A DNA stretch of 64,000 bases from Nothopassalora personata. Taxonomy: Eukaryota; Ascomycota; Dothideomycetes; Mycosphaerellales; Mycosphaerellaceae. The stretch covers positions 1,178,001 through 1,242,000 of the forward strand of contig CM066293.1 of the NCBI GenBank assembly GCA_033816765.1, written 5' to 3'. The notes under the pieces were generated by a model. It was not told the origin of the DNA. It did not search any database and saw only the letters and a list, made by a program, of their open reading frames with translations. Positions 1-11,400 of this stretch are shown here, piece after piece; within the stretch, counting starts at the first letter, position 1, and every line of letters begins with the position of its first letter. The position numbers were made by a program, and so were the translations under genes.

Positions 1-1272
1 CATTGCAATTGATATCTGAAGGCAGAGGCTGACGTAGCCATACTCTGATAGTCTTGTCATTGCCGCATGTGACGATTCGTTGGTCGTCAAGACCCACGTC
101 AACGCCCAACACTACACCTTCGTGCCCGTCCAAGGTCTGCAGCACTTCCTTGGAGGTGACATCCCAGATGAAAGTCTTGCCGTCTTCACTACCGCATGCA
201 GCGAATGCCCATTTCTGGCCAGGATTCTCCGGGGGTTGGGAGCCATTTGTTGCTTCAGTCATTAGCACACCTGGCAGCTCACCATACGAACCGAATGCGG
301 CGCTGATGCTGAACTTCTCGTTCTTGTGCCCTTGATACGTCTTCAAACACCGACCATTGACGTAGTCCCACAGCCTCAGAGACGAGTCCAGTGTGCCCGC
401 GAGGACATATTGTCCATTTGGCGAGAAGTTGACACTGATGACAGGAGCGTTGTCTTCATGCACGAGAGTCTTGAGGCATTGTCCTGTACCAGTGTCCCAT
501 ATTCTGATCAAGCCATCGCTTGAACAGGATGCGACGAGTGTTCCATCTCGTACGAAGTCCACACCACTGACGGGATCCGAATGAGCGGGTAAGCTGCGCA
601 TCAGCCTTGCCGTCCGCACGTCCCATAGGAAGACTGCTTCATCGTAGGAGCCAGAGACGAGCATGTTTCCTTTCGGTGAGAAGGCCACGCTGTAGACGTA
701 GTTATGGTGTCCTGCCAGGGGATTTGGCAAGCTTTTCCCCGTTGATAAGTCCCAGAGTCGGATGTTCTTGTCGTCTGATCCAGATGCGATGACGGTCGAG
801 TCTGGACTCCAGGCGATGGTGGAGATGCCGGCCATGTGGCCTTCGAGTGTCTGCGAGAGGGCCCCAGTCCGCGCATCCCAAATCTTGATGGTACCATCGG
901 CAGCTATTGACGCTATCAGCCTCTTGTCTCGTGTGCTCTTGTTCGTGCGCATATCTTACAGCAACTTGCGATCCACTTGCCATCTGGCGAGAACTTGACG
1001 GCGGCAACACCTCGCTTGTGGCCGCGCAGTGTCAGATATGGGACGTAGTTCAGTCTCCTCGGTCTCTCCACCTTCCGCCTCTTAGGCTTTGCACCTTCAT
1101 CCTCACTTCCTTGATCTGGTGTGTTGAAGTCGCTGGGCACTTCTTCGTCGTAGGCGTACGAGAGTTGCGCATCGGCTGCGCCATCGTATTGAGGTGTGCC
1201 AATACCAGGCGACTGGGATCGCTTTCGCTTGGGCGAGCGTTGCGGTGGTTCTGGTGACGATTCGAGAGACAT
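1..1272 (-). CDS. WD40-repeat protein, WDR5/Swd3 type (COMPASS subunit-like), cut at left edge
   Basis: Two exons are visible, 960-1272 and 1-912, separated by a 47-bp intron (913-959, GT..AG on the minus strand). Splicing joins the end of one WD blade to the next in frame. The N-terminus (about 75 residues) is Ser/Pro/Lys-rich and acidic with a basic KPKRRK stretch that could be a nuclear signal. WD40 blades follow, with repeated GH...W-D spacing such as GTIKIWD and DDKNIRLWD. The run GHKNEKFSISAAF and a late DKTIRVW blade resemble WDR5/Swd3, the beta-propeller scaffold of the Set1/COMPASS histone H3K4 methyltransferase; this role is known for the family and inferred here. One blade carries an insertion of about 25 residues (GELPGVLMTEATNG). 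No stop codon is reached, so the C-terminus lies outside the window. Another WD40 protein cannot be excluded. Confidence 0.85.
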
Positions 1273-3569
1273 TGTTGGCGTATGCGACTGTACATTTCCG
1301 ATTAGGTAGCGAATAAGCTATTAGCTCTACTGTAGGCTCAAAGCCGCCCCGGATTGGCGTTTCCGGAGGCAAAGTTCCGCCGAAGACCGAGCCTCGGTGT
1401 CGAGGCCGCAACCCTTTCTTTGCTCACTTCACATCCTCTTGATCTTTCCTTGTTGCACGAGTGAAACCCCATCGTGAGCCACCTCCACTCCAGATATTGT
1501 GCGAGTTTGGGCCTGTTCGGTCAGATTTTGCGTTCGCGGCGATGGCCGAAGCAGTAAGGCTTCACCAAACTCGTCTCCAGTGGGAAGGGACGTCGTCAGG
1601 AAGCCATCAACTAGCGCCGTCTGCTCAGCGGCCAATGAGAGAGCGGCGGCGAGGTCGAAATCTACAATCATGAACAAGCAGATTGACAAACACATGAAGA
1701 CGTTGTATTTCCACAGCGACAAAGCTAATGATATGTCACGCGCAGTTTCAGTCGTTTTCACGACACCACACGCAAGCAGCAACGAGGTCGCCATGGATAC
1801 ATTGGATACTCAAGACGAGACAAAGTAGGATCAACGAATGGTAGTGCAGGCCAAGCGGAAAGACACTCGGCATGGATATCGTTATTATTGCAGTAGACAG
1901 CTTTGAGGCACGATCCAAACTCACGAAGAGGGCACGAGGGAGTGGCAACATTGGCAAGATGCCATCCGAATGCGCACAGAAGGCACTGCGACTGAAGGCA
2001 AATGCATTGAGCGACAGGTACTGTATATAGGATGGCAGGCCAGTAGCGGGCACATGGAGCCTGAATGCGGCAATTCTAGCGATAATGCGGTTCAGCGGAG
2101 ATGCGAGCGGCGCGTAGACGATTGTGCGATGGTGCATCTGGAAGGGAAGTTAAAGCAGAGGCGGCAGTGAGTTTGAATGAAGTAGAAGGGTGGTCTGGAC
2201 GACAGTCCACAAATCCGACACGTATCGGACGGCGCAACAACAGCTTCACCAACCAGCTTGGGCGACATGAAGAAGCCTATAGCTCCCGCGGCATTGTCAG
2301 ATCACAATGTAGAGAACTGCAACCACAGCAACGACGATCGATGCACCAAGCACGGAAAGGGCGGAGCATCTCTTCTCCAGCCGCCAGCAAAATGCCAATA
2401 GACCTACCTGATGAAGAAAAATAAGAAGTCGCCACCAAAGGACAACAACGACCCAAAGGCCTCCAGGTCCAACCTCTCAACGAGGTCGAACGTCTGATGG
2501 CCCACCTCTTTCCCTTCGCCTGACACTCCCGCCAAGAGTGCATCCTTCCAGTTACTCAAGCATCACGCCATAGACTTGCCGAATCGCATAGTCTCTGAGA
2601 GATTTCTGCTCTTGCTTGCAAGCAAGTCGCTCCTTTTTCGTGCCGAAGAAGAAGCGCTTGATGGTCGTGAATGACATTGTGTAAATGGTTATTGATAGTA
2701 TGGTCTGAATTTGTTTGGTATCTTTGGAGTTCAAATGGTATGTTTGTTCTCTTGGGATGTGCAAATGCAGATGAAGAAGAAAGGAAGAGGAGATGGGGAG
2801 GAGAGCTGCGGTTTTGTACATGTGCTGTGTGAGGACGATGAAGCTGCTGCTGGACTATGCAGTGTGAGGACAGATAAAGAGCTCAGTGGGCCAGTGAGAT
2901 GTGTTCGGTATGGTGACTAGCTACCAAGTCGGAGAGATGAAGCTGTCCAGCATGCCGAAACATTATACCGTCCTCAACAGCCCGAATGGGCATTGACGAG
3001 GCTGGCGATCGCATACGCATGCAAGGAGACTGTCGAACGACTATACGGCTCAAAAATCAGCCGCTACCGGAGACGAACCTCAACATCACTGAGTTGTTAC
3101 GGCCACTGATCCGATCAGTTTCTGCTATCCCAAACCTCAGCCTCGCCGGTCGACCTCCTTCCTCCACGTGGGATTTCAGCCATGTGCCATCAAATTCCTT
3201 CTCCAGACTTTGACCGAAAGGTAACCAGCAGCTTGGGTCACTACAATGAATACTTGGTACTAAGTGGACGAATAGGGCGCAACATCCACCGAAGCTGGAC
3301 CCTTCACGAGCTCACTGCCGGCCATACAAATGAATGCTTATACACTCTTATATCCATCACAAGAGCACACGGCACTGTGGAGCACATCGTCCTCACAACG
3401 AGGCAGTGCGGCGTCTGAGTCACGACCGCAGACACAAAACCGCAGCTCCCTCCTCTTTCCCTCCTTCTTCCTTTCCTCACCATCCACCAAGGCAAGTTTT
3501 CCCCTGCCCCTTCCCTCCTTGCTGACCCTTTTGTTGGCAGTTTCCCACCGCCTTCAAGGCACTCAATCC
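1273..3569. other. Intergenic region without a recognised gene
   Basis: Several ORFs of 65-130 codons occur on both strands, but none shows a recognisable domain, consistent splice structure or convincing composition. The longest (minus, 1429-1794 and 1748-2137) contain hydrophobic stretches, but I cannot assign them. One small minus-strand ORF is listed separately. Confidence 0.4.
2552..2677 (-). CDS. Possible small protein (41 aa)
   Basis: The minus strand encodes a 41-residue peptide starting MSFTTIKRFFFG and ending VYGVMLE. The start context is ACACAATG, which suits a fungal start codon. The peptide is basic, with no signal peptide or membrane segment. It could be a complete small protein or the first exon of a gene whose other exons I cannot place. 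I do not recognise it. The call rests only on the start context and on an A/T-rich upstream leader. Confidence 0.25.
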   Translation of the reverse strand: MSFTTIKRFFFGTKKERLACKQEQKSLRDYAIRQVYGVMLE

Positions 3570-3697
3570 GGTGATGTCGTCCAACGGCAGGATCCTGAGG
3601 GGCCCAAAGCTGTCTGCACTCTTTTGACATGCTGCGGGTGGCAACCGTCCGCCAGTACCATAACTCAGAGACGAGGTGTTCGACTCCCTCCATCGCC
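3570..3697 (+). ncRNA. tRNA-like element, copy 1 (long insert in anticodon loop)
   Basis: A cloverleaf can be drawn. The 7-bp acceptor pairs GGTGATG with CATCGCC, the D-stem pairs GTCC with GGAT, the anticodon stem pairs CTGAG with CTCAG (3595-3599/3664-3668), and the T-arm has a GTTCGACTCC box B. The T-stem has one bulged T. The anticodon loop holds about 64 nt instead of 7. There is no U33, so no anticodon can be assigned. It is probably a tRNA-derived relic or short retroposon rather than a working tRNA. Confidence 0.4.
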
Positions 3698-3748
3698 ATT
3701 TGCCTTTCCTGGCACTTCACGTTTGCACTTCGTGGCAAAACACTTTTC

Positions 3749-3880
3749 GGGGAGGTCGTCTAACGGCAAGATTCTGAGGGGCCCTAGCTGTCTTCACTCG
3801 TTGGACATGCGACGGGTGGCAATTCGTTTCGCCAGTACCACTCAAACTCAGAGATGTGGTGTTCAATTCCCACCTTCTCC
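3749..3880 (+). ncRNA. tRNA-like element, copy 2
   Basis: This is a second copy 51 bp after the first. The acceptor pairs GGGGAGG with CTTCTCC, the D-stem pairs GTCT with AGAT, the anticodon stem is again CTGAG/CTCAG, and the T-arm is GTGG(T)G..CCCAC with the same bulged T. The insert in the anticodon loop is similar to copy 1 (GGGCCC, GACATG, CGGGTGGCAA and CGCCAGTACCA are shared). A TTTTT run a few bases downstream (near 3892) could end pol III transcription. Confidence 0.4.
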
Positions 3881-4620
3881 AATATCGTATCGTTTTTCAT
3901 CGGTTTGTTGGCGTTGTCGCTGGCAGCTGGAGAAGAAGTATCTATCACTCCTCACAGAATTCCTCTCGTCGGCTTCATCCCTGACGCGTCCCTTTCTGCA
4001 GTGTTGTCGCCGCCTCGGTCCCCGCGCCCGAAGCTCGTCGTCTGCGCACCCGTGTACCTAACAACGCCCTTGTTGCGACTGCGTCACACATGCTGCGCCT
4101 GCTCGCATTGATAACGACGATCACATACACCAGGGGCACACGCTCATACATCGAAGACACCGGATAGAGCTCACGTTCTCGCATTGGGTTCGCACACTAC
4201 TGGCATCTCGTCGATCGAACCGATTCGACGACATGGTGCCAAAGCGAACAAATGTACTTCACAGGACCACAAGTCTCTCTATGCTCTTCTATGAGCCCTC
4301 AAGAGACTGATCCGAAAGTACGTATGATCCGACGTATTGTCACACTGCATCGATTGTGTAGCAACAGGCAAGGATATGCTTTTACCGGCGTCGATCAAGA
4401 CGTTGAATGTGCATAAGCGCTGTTGTGAAGACCACTGTGGTCGGCTGCTCAATCGGCTTGCAGTGGTGACAACGTTGTCGGAAGAAGATCATCACGGCCA
4501 TCGAGGACGACTTTTGAGACTGGAGCGATGAACCATATTGATGGTGAGGGACTGTCGAATCTTGATGAAGGGCCACATTGACATTCTGAAATATCATCTT
4601 CGTCCACATTCACTCGTCTA

Positions 4621-5685
4621 TCACTTCGTGTCCGAGATCTTGAACACATACTTGACCGCGCTCGCAGTCCCATCCTTCAATTTCTCTAGCGCACCTTCAA
4701 TGCCGTTCAAGCCTCCCGGCACAATCTCTTGCGGCTGTGGCTTGAACCAGCCCTCCTCCAGACCTCGTGTGATGTATCTGCTGTACACATATCCCAAATC
4801 CTTCTTCGGTCCATGCACATCTCCCACCCTCGTGATGGTCGGCGTAACGTGCTCTGGCATATCCGAATAGTCCTTACCTGGCAAGACCAGTGTCACCTTG
4901 CCCTTTGGCTCCAGTGCCGCGCCAATGTTCTGGTAGCTACCCTTCTCCGACACGGCATCGTACGCGTGGTAGAGCTTTCGGCCCTTCAGAGCATCTTTGA
5001 TGCCTTGTCTCACAGCTTCGTCGCCGGTGCGGTAGTCTATGATAGTGTCTCCCTTCGAGCGGTCGATGAACTGTTCAACGTGCTTTTGAGCTCGGCCGGC
5101 GACGACGATGAGTGGATGGATGTTGGCTTTTGATGCGAACTGGAGCGCGTAGGATCCCACTGCGGATGAGCCGCCGTAGACGACAAGAGGGATCGTTTCG
5201 GTGGTCGGGTTCCAGGGCTGGGCGGGGAGGTTCAATGTGTTGTCGCCGAACAGTCCGACTGCTGCAGTGAGAGCAGCTAGCGGGATAGCAGCGCCAGCTA
5301 GCGAACGTTAGCTCCATGAATCTCAGCGCCTAAGGCTGTGCATACCTTCGAAGCTCGTCTTCTCCGGGAGGAAGAACGTCGTATGGTCCCAGCTGAGACC
5401 ATACTCGGCATATGAGCCGCCGGGCTGCAACATCTCATGGAAAGCTGCCACACGGTCGCCTTTCTTGAACTCTGTAACGCCCTCGCCGACTTCATGCACT
5501 ATACCGCTGATGTCGTCGCCTTGGTTGAGCGGCGGCGTATCCGGCATCCATTCTGGGACTTTCCAATCTTTCGGGTTGCTGCCACTGTATTCGATCTTCG
5601 TGACAACCTGGTGAGGTCCAGGCTTTGGGATCTCGGAGTCTTTGATAGTGACCTTGGGGCCTTTGGCTACAATCGCTTCCTTCAT
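4621..5685 (-). CDS. Medium-chain dehydrogenase/reductase (zinc-independent, enoyl reductase-like)
   Basis: Two exons, 5346-5685 and 4621-5297, are joined across a 48-bp intron (5298-5345) and give 338 residues, the usual family length. The start at 5685 (MKEAIVAKGPKVTIK) fits the family N-terminus; an in-frame ATG 105 bp upstream would add a non-homologous leader. The GroES-like half has YSGSNPKDWKVPEW and GDDISGIVHEVGEGV. The Rossmann half has YGGSSAVGSYALQFA, a nucleotide-binding glycine motif. The catalytic zinc ligands of alcohol dehydrogenases are absent, which suggests a quinone- or enoyl-reductase-like NAD(P)H enzyme of the toxD-like fungal group. The splice junction restores the FEAGAAIPLAALTA helix typical of the family. 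Substrate unknown; no biosynthetic cluster is visible around it. Confidence 0.85.
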
Positions 5686-6169
5686 GTTTTTGCAGTCACT
5701 GCAGAGTATCGTTGTCGCTAGGAAATGGTTGTAGATCTGATCAGTTTTTCCCACCAAGTTGCAATAAGAAGAATGAATGAAAAGGATCACAAATGCTACT
5801 TGACCTCGTGTGCCTCGTGGGACTGACAGGGTAGAAACGAGTCGAAGCGCGTTGAATGTCGATGGCCAATGATGCCATTATTGAGGGGAGCTCGACGAGT
5901 TGTGCCTGATGATGAATCGCTTGTGCAAGTTCGACCTCGGGAAGAAATCGGCCGGTACCGCCGATGCCTGGCAGCGGTCCGCTGTGTGGATGGACTTTCA
6001 CACCGTCCCACTCAAGGTCTGATGGACGACCGTTGAACATGTTGACAGACTGAAGCGTGCAGATCGGAGCAGAATTTGTGGAAGGACAGGTACCGCGCAC
6101 ATTACAAAGGACGGAGCACATTCTCGAAGCAGCAGTGATAGACGCTGTCTGGCGATATCGGCGATTGCG

Positions 6170-6204
<35 letters not shown>

Positions 6205-6536
6205 ACAACGATGCGATGTATTGCACCACCACAAGACGTAAGCTGATATGGAGCTCGACGTGGTGGATAGGCGAGGAGAGGAGAGGAGAGGACAGAGTGA
6301 GCAAGCCAAGCAGTTCTTGTCAAGCTAAGGATCGGCTGTCCAAGCGATTATCTTCTTCGACCTCTTTGTGCTTGCCCTTCTCGATGCCTGTCCGATCTGC
6401 TCGAAAATGCTTCCACATCTTGTGCGAATGGCCCATGCAGACTGCTGATCGTGGTACACGGAATCTGGGCATCGAACCTGTAGCGGATCCGTAGCCAGAT
6501 TCAGGCTGTAAGCATGGCACTTGGCATATTCTAGCG
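5686..6536. other. Upstream region of the dehydrogenase gene, up to the retrotransposon nest
   Basis: No gene is recognised. ORFs here mostly owe their length to the (GA)n tract and its CT reading on the other strand. A short GGAGA-type purine repeat lies near 6272-6291. The last five bases (TAGCG, 6532-6536) are the left copy of the target-site duplication of the 32-kb element. Confidence 0.5.
6173..6203. repeat. (GA)n microsatellite
   Basis: About 15 uninterrupted GA units. It creates spurious Ser-Leu or Arg-Glu reading frames on both strands. Confidence 0.9.
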
Positions 6537-6712
6537 TGTTGTAAATAGGTATTTGACGAGTACAAGCTTCTAGATTGAAACGATAGGGTGGATTAGTAAC
6601 CCTTATGAATTGCTACAAGGTGTGAGACTATCTGGCTACAGAAAACAGTGTAATATAGTATATATGTGCTAAGTCCTAACTAATATAGACCTTAGTTACC
6701 TAATTTATAACA
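6537..6712 (-). repeat. E0 3' LTR (left)
   Basis: 176 bp, starts TGTTGTAAAT and ends TTTATAACA. Its right, inward part is RIP-mutated relative to the other LTR (CA to TA and TG to TA changes). Its left, outward part is not. Confidence 0.85.
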
Positions 6713-7205
6713 CTCCCCCTTTAGACTAACTACTATAAAGACAGTCTAATTAACTTAATATTACCTATGTTGCTATATTAGTCTCGAACACCTTTACTAG
6801 TTCTAGATACTAGGTTTCTACTATAAGTAAGCATATACTAAGGACAGTAATCTTATTAGATTTGCATATGTAAGAGACCTACTCTTAGATATACTTAGGC
6901 CTTATCTTTCCGCTTTTAGAAGTGAATAGAAGGTTCTCTCGGCTTAAGAAGGTCTAGCTAGGCAGTAACATACAAACCTCGTAGGTACGTATAAAAGAAG
7001 CTAGTTCTTTACTAAATAACTCTCTCTGCTTTATACTACTTTACACCTCTCTTCCCACCTTTTTAGACTACTATATATACTTACACACCCTAACAACTAC
7101 TACATACCTATTCTTAAAGCTTTTTAAGAAGCTTTTAGCAAGGTATGCTATATATATAATAGTGTTTTAAGGGTATTGCTAATATATAAGTAGCATTATA
7201 GTAGA

Positions 7206-8217
7206 TGTTATTAAGTAGACTCCTATAAACTAGTTTAGTAGTACTAGCAATGTCTTTAGTAGTAGATCTAGCTCTAGTAACGATTAAGATCCTAACAAGC
7301 GTCCTCCTAGTAATAGTAGAAAGGGTCTACCTACATCTAGTAGGATCTCTAAGCGTAAGACCCTTATTAAGGCACTTAGACTAGTTAAGTAGATTATCGA
7401 GAGCAGGCGTAAGATTACTAAGAAAAATATAACCTTATAGCTTGCTATAGCATCCCTTAAGGTTGCCTTCTATAAGAAGAAGCTTCTAACTACTAAGGGT
7501 AGTATTACTAATCTACCGAACTAGGGTTGGATTAACGCGGCTGCCTAGGATTTTGATTATATAATAGTTAACCCTTAAGGTCGTATTTCTAACACTATTA
7601 CTATAAACCTTAATAGTAGTTAGAACTACCTTCCTGCCTTGTAGGCTTCCGCTATAGACTATCTTATTTAGCACTTCGGTAGCGCCTATAACCGCTATAA
7701 GGAGAGATCTAACCTTCCCTTTTCTAGTTACTACACTATTCTAGGATAGTTTAAGGGCTACTATACTAACTACGCTCTTAACAATTATTACGATAAGTAT
7801 AGCTTCTTCTCTCTACGGACCCTATAGTAGAGTGCCGCTAGTCTATCTAGAACCTACTAGTAGCCTAGTGCAGGTTATACTCGCTCCGCTAGTGCTGTAT
7901 TCTAGGGTAGTATATAGTATAGTCGATCTCCTCCTATTATACGTAGTAGTCCTCTACGTAAGGGCTTCCTATCTCTAGTTCTATACTCTCCTAGCATAAG
8001 TACCTCTAGATATAGTCTTTAGATGCTATCTACCTAGCTTATTCCTAGCGATGTAGACTAGCGCCTAAGTATCCCTAGGGCTCCTAGTAATAGTTCTAGA
8101 ACTGTCCTCCTAGAGCTTCGCCTCCTATTCTCTAACTCCCTCTCTTAGGATAAGGTTACTACCTTGATTCGTTAGTTCCTACAGCGCTTAGGTACTAATA
8201 ATAACTTTTAGGAGGGT
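7206..8217 (+). pseudogene. E0 antisense reading frame, RIP-degraded, split by E1
   Basis: A plus-strand frame opposite to E0 runs here and resumes in frame at 15911 after E1 and one TSD copy are removed. It contains more than 20 in-frame stops. All that I found are TAG or TAA and none is TGA, as expected if CAG and CAA Gln codons suffered RIP. Between stops the composition is coding-like: a basic Arg/Lys/Ser-rich start, an ALRLVK..IIESRRKITKKN helix, a YNRYKERSNLPFSSYYTIL segment, and a Ser/Arg-rich C-terminal half. It lies between RNase H and the 3' LTR. I do not recognise the family, so no function is proposed. The start codon is not certain. Confidence 0.5.
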
Positions 8218-8409
8218 TGACACGAGGCCTACGAGTGTAAGAGGGAAACGTAGGGTGTAGGGAATAGAGACGTAGTTAGACGAAGTATCTAGAGGTAACG
8301 CGCGAAGTACGAAAGATAAAGCAAAGCGCCGAGGCGTCGCGCTAGCGCCGGGAGATCACGTGACCCTGATCACGTGACCGAACATCCAAATCAAGGTCGC
8401 TTCGTGACA
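8218..8409 (-). repeat. E1 3' LTR
   Basis: Minus-strand ends are TGTCA..TGACA. It contains two CACGTG boxes (8357-8362, 8371-8376) within repeated ATCACGTGACC units, and the last 68 bases of the pol frame. Confidence 0.93.
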
Positions 8410-11400
8410 GTACCCCCCCCTCCACGAGACGAGCTCCTGCGACGTCGTTCAGGCTATTGCGTTGCGTGCCAGTTGCACTTGCGTGCTTGCTGGTATTGCT
8501 TGTTCGCTGCTCATCATATGACGGCTGACTGCTGGTGTGCGAGTGTTGTTGCATGGTCTCACCCATTGAAGAGGTAGGCCGCTTTGAAGAACTTCCATCC
8601 AGCCGAATGCCTTCTGCGAGTGAGTAGAAAGGAGGCGTGGACTTCGTAGGCGGTGTGGCGTCTCCGGAGATCACTGCGAGACCATAAACTGAGACGCTAA
8701 ATACGTGCGCCATGAACTCATCGTCAACCTCCGTAGGTCGTGGCTTGTCTGGGTATGCGCGGTGAAATTCTTGCACCAGCTCCTCAGCACCTGGCAGCAG
8801 TGAGGTGTATGGGCGTTCGCTCATTGTGCCGTCCTTCCACAAAACCTTGTACCAGACTTTGCGGTATTTTATCCTTGAGTCAACCACCTCTTGAACTTCC
8901 CATTCAGTCGATTCTTTACCATCTCTTACTATTTCGAGCGGCGGCGGCGGCGGCAGGTGCTGTCCAGGCAGCGGGTCTTCGGGTGCGCGGCGTAGGAGAC
9001 TCGAGTGGAAAACATCGTGGAGGTGGGCGAGATCAGAGTTAGGTGGGAATCGCAGGCGGTAGGAACGGCGCCCAATAGGCTCGACGACTTCGAAGGGACC
9101 GAATGCTTTACTGTCGAGTTTCTTGGATGGTCGTGTAGTGCGGATGTTGCGTGCGTCGAGGAAGACTTTGTCGCCCTTTTGGAAATTTGGTGCGGGTGCA
9201 CGTGCCACATTAGCTTGATCCGTGTTCTTGGCTTGGGTCCAAGCGTGCTCCGCTCGCATTTGCTCGAGCACGGCCTGTGTGAATTGCTCAAAGTCTCTGA
9301 GGTTGTCTGCAAAGGTGTCGGCTGCATCAAGCTGTTTCACCTTGTCTGCCGTGACTTGTGGACGGGCTTCAGATGGCTTCACATTCATCCCTAAGCTCGG
9401 GTGCCTTCCTGTGTTCGCAAAGAATGGTGTAACGCCTGTGCTGGCAGCTACATGGTTGTTCATCGCGAATTCCGCGGTCGGCAGCCAGTTAACCCAGTCG
9501 TCCTGGAGATAGTTACTGAAAGCTCGCAAGTATTGCTCTAACGCTTGGTTAGTTCGCTCCGATTGACCGTCGGTCTCTGGGTGGAAGGAAGTTGACAGGT
9601 TTTGTTTGATGCCGAGCCGCTGGCAGAGTCGTTCCCAGAAGGCGCTTACAAACTGCGTCCCGCGGTCTGACACAAATATTTCTGCGACGCCGTGATGGGG
9701 CATAATGTAATGGTAGTACAGGTCAGCTGTGTGTTCTGCATCCATACGGTCCGTAGGGATGAAGTGCACCTGCTTGGAGAGCATGTCTGTTACTGTCAGG
9801 ATATTGGTGTATGTCTTGCCATCTCTGCGAGATTTGCTAGGCGGCAGGTCGACTATGAAGTCCATGGCGACGTGTTTCCAGACGTCCGGTGGTGTACGAT
9901 GGGCGGAGAGCGTCCCTTGGTACCGTGAACGAGACGGTGTTGATCTCCTACAGATGTAGCAGTTGCGCACGTATTGGGTGATGTCTTTCTGCATGAAAGG
10001 CCACCATAGGTCATGGCGTAGAATCAGTTCGTGTGTGCGTGCCATGCCTTGATGCCCAGCAAGAGGCGCGTCATGGTAGCTCTGCACTATCTTTGTGCGT
10101 AGGTTGCGGTATTCCGGCACAAACAGCCTGTTGTTCACGTACAGCCTCCCGTCTTGCATGCGGCACTCTGAAGCTGTAATCTTGCGCTGTTGCAGAAACT
10201 CAGACGTCTTGCGGTCGCGGAGATCTTTCTGAAGGCGCTTCATACGCATGCTGAAGCGTGGGTCCTTGTAAGCTGTATTGAGCATTGAGAGCACGTTGTC
10301 GTCCGAGTCTGCTGGTTGCTGCAACTCCGGCCAGTCTTCCTTGGGAGTGTCTGGCTCGTTGGGCGTTGGCTGGTCAGGGACTGTCGCCAGATCTGACCCG
10401 TCTTCTAGCGCTTGTTCAGGTGCCTTATGCTCGTCATCTTTTGGGACTTCGGGGATGTTCGCATTCTCGTCGTCCGCATTCTCGTCGTTCGCTTTGTTGG
10501 CCAGCCTAGCGCTTCGTCGAGGTTCTGTAGGCGGGTCCGTGGTGATTGCGAATGCGGAGACTATATCCAGGTTATCCGGCTTCAAGATGGTTTGTTCGCG
10601 GTACTGTGTCCGTGCATCAATCCCTTCAGGCAGGTCTTGGGAGCGTCTCGTCAGGCTGTCCGGTTTGGTGCCCTGGACGCCCGGTCGATACGTGATCTTG
10701 AAGTTGAATTGTGACAGGAACTCGGCCCACCTAGCCTGGCGCTGGTTGAGTTGCTTCGTGGACATAAACCACTCCAGGTTCTTGTGATCTGACAGCACTC
10801 GGATGGGTTTCTGGTCATCCGCCTCTGGCACTAGTTCGTACTGCCATTCTTCGAACGTCTTGACAATAGCGAGCAGCTCCTTGTCGTAGATGTCGTAGTT
10901 GCATTCTTGCGGACTCATCTTCTTGGAGAAGTAGGCTATCGGCTTGAGCAGAAACTCGCCTTCCTTCTCCGGATCTGGGTGCTTCTGGGACAGAACGCCT
11001 GCAGTTACGTAGTCTGACGCATCCGTCTCAATCCAAACTTCCAGTCCTGGTTGGAAGTGTGCCAGGATTGGTGCTGAGACGAATCGCTTCTTCAGCTTAT
11101 CGAATGCTTGCTGGCATCCCTCGTCCCACTGCCAGGGTGTATCTTTCTTTGTCAGTGCTGTGAGCTTGCGCACGACTCTTGAATACTCATAGATGAAGCG
11201 TCTGTAGAAACCACTGAACCCGAGGAACGCAAGGACGTCCTTGACGTTCCGGGGTGTCTCCCAGTTCTGGATTGCTTCAACCTTAACTGGATCCATCTCG
11301 ATACCTTCGGTAGTGACAATAAGGCCAAGGTACTTGATCTTCTTGACGAAGAATTCGCTCTTGTCAATGTCGATAGGCATACCGGCTTCGCCTACTTTCT

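Noticed and set aside
3330..4061. 243-codon plus-strand ORF
   Set aside because: It runs through both tRNA-like repeats and is Ser/Pro-rich with no recognisable protein features. The repeats explain the sequence better.
5741..6309. Minus-strand ORFs of 103-187 codons with Ser-Leu repeats
   Set aside because: Their length depends on the (GA)n microsatellite, which is open in several frames on both strands.
7206..8217. Possible reassignment of TAG as a sense (Gln) codon
   Set aside because: Stops are confined to TA-rich repeat DNA that also shows Cys-to-Tyr and His-to-Tyr changes. Host genes in the window end in TGA or TAG normally. RIP explains the pattern.
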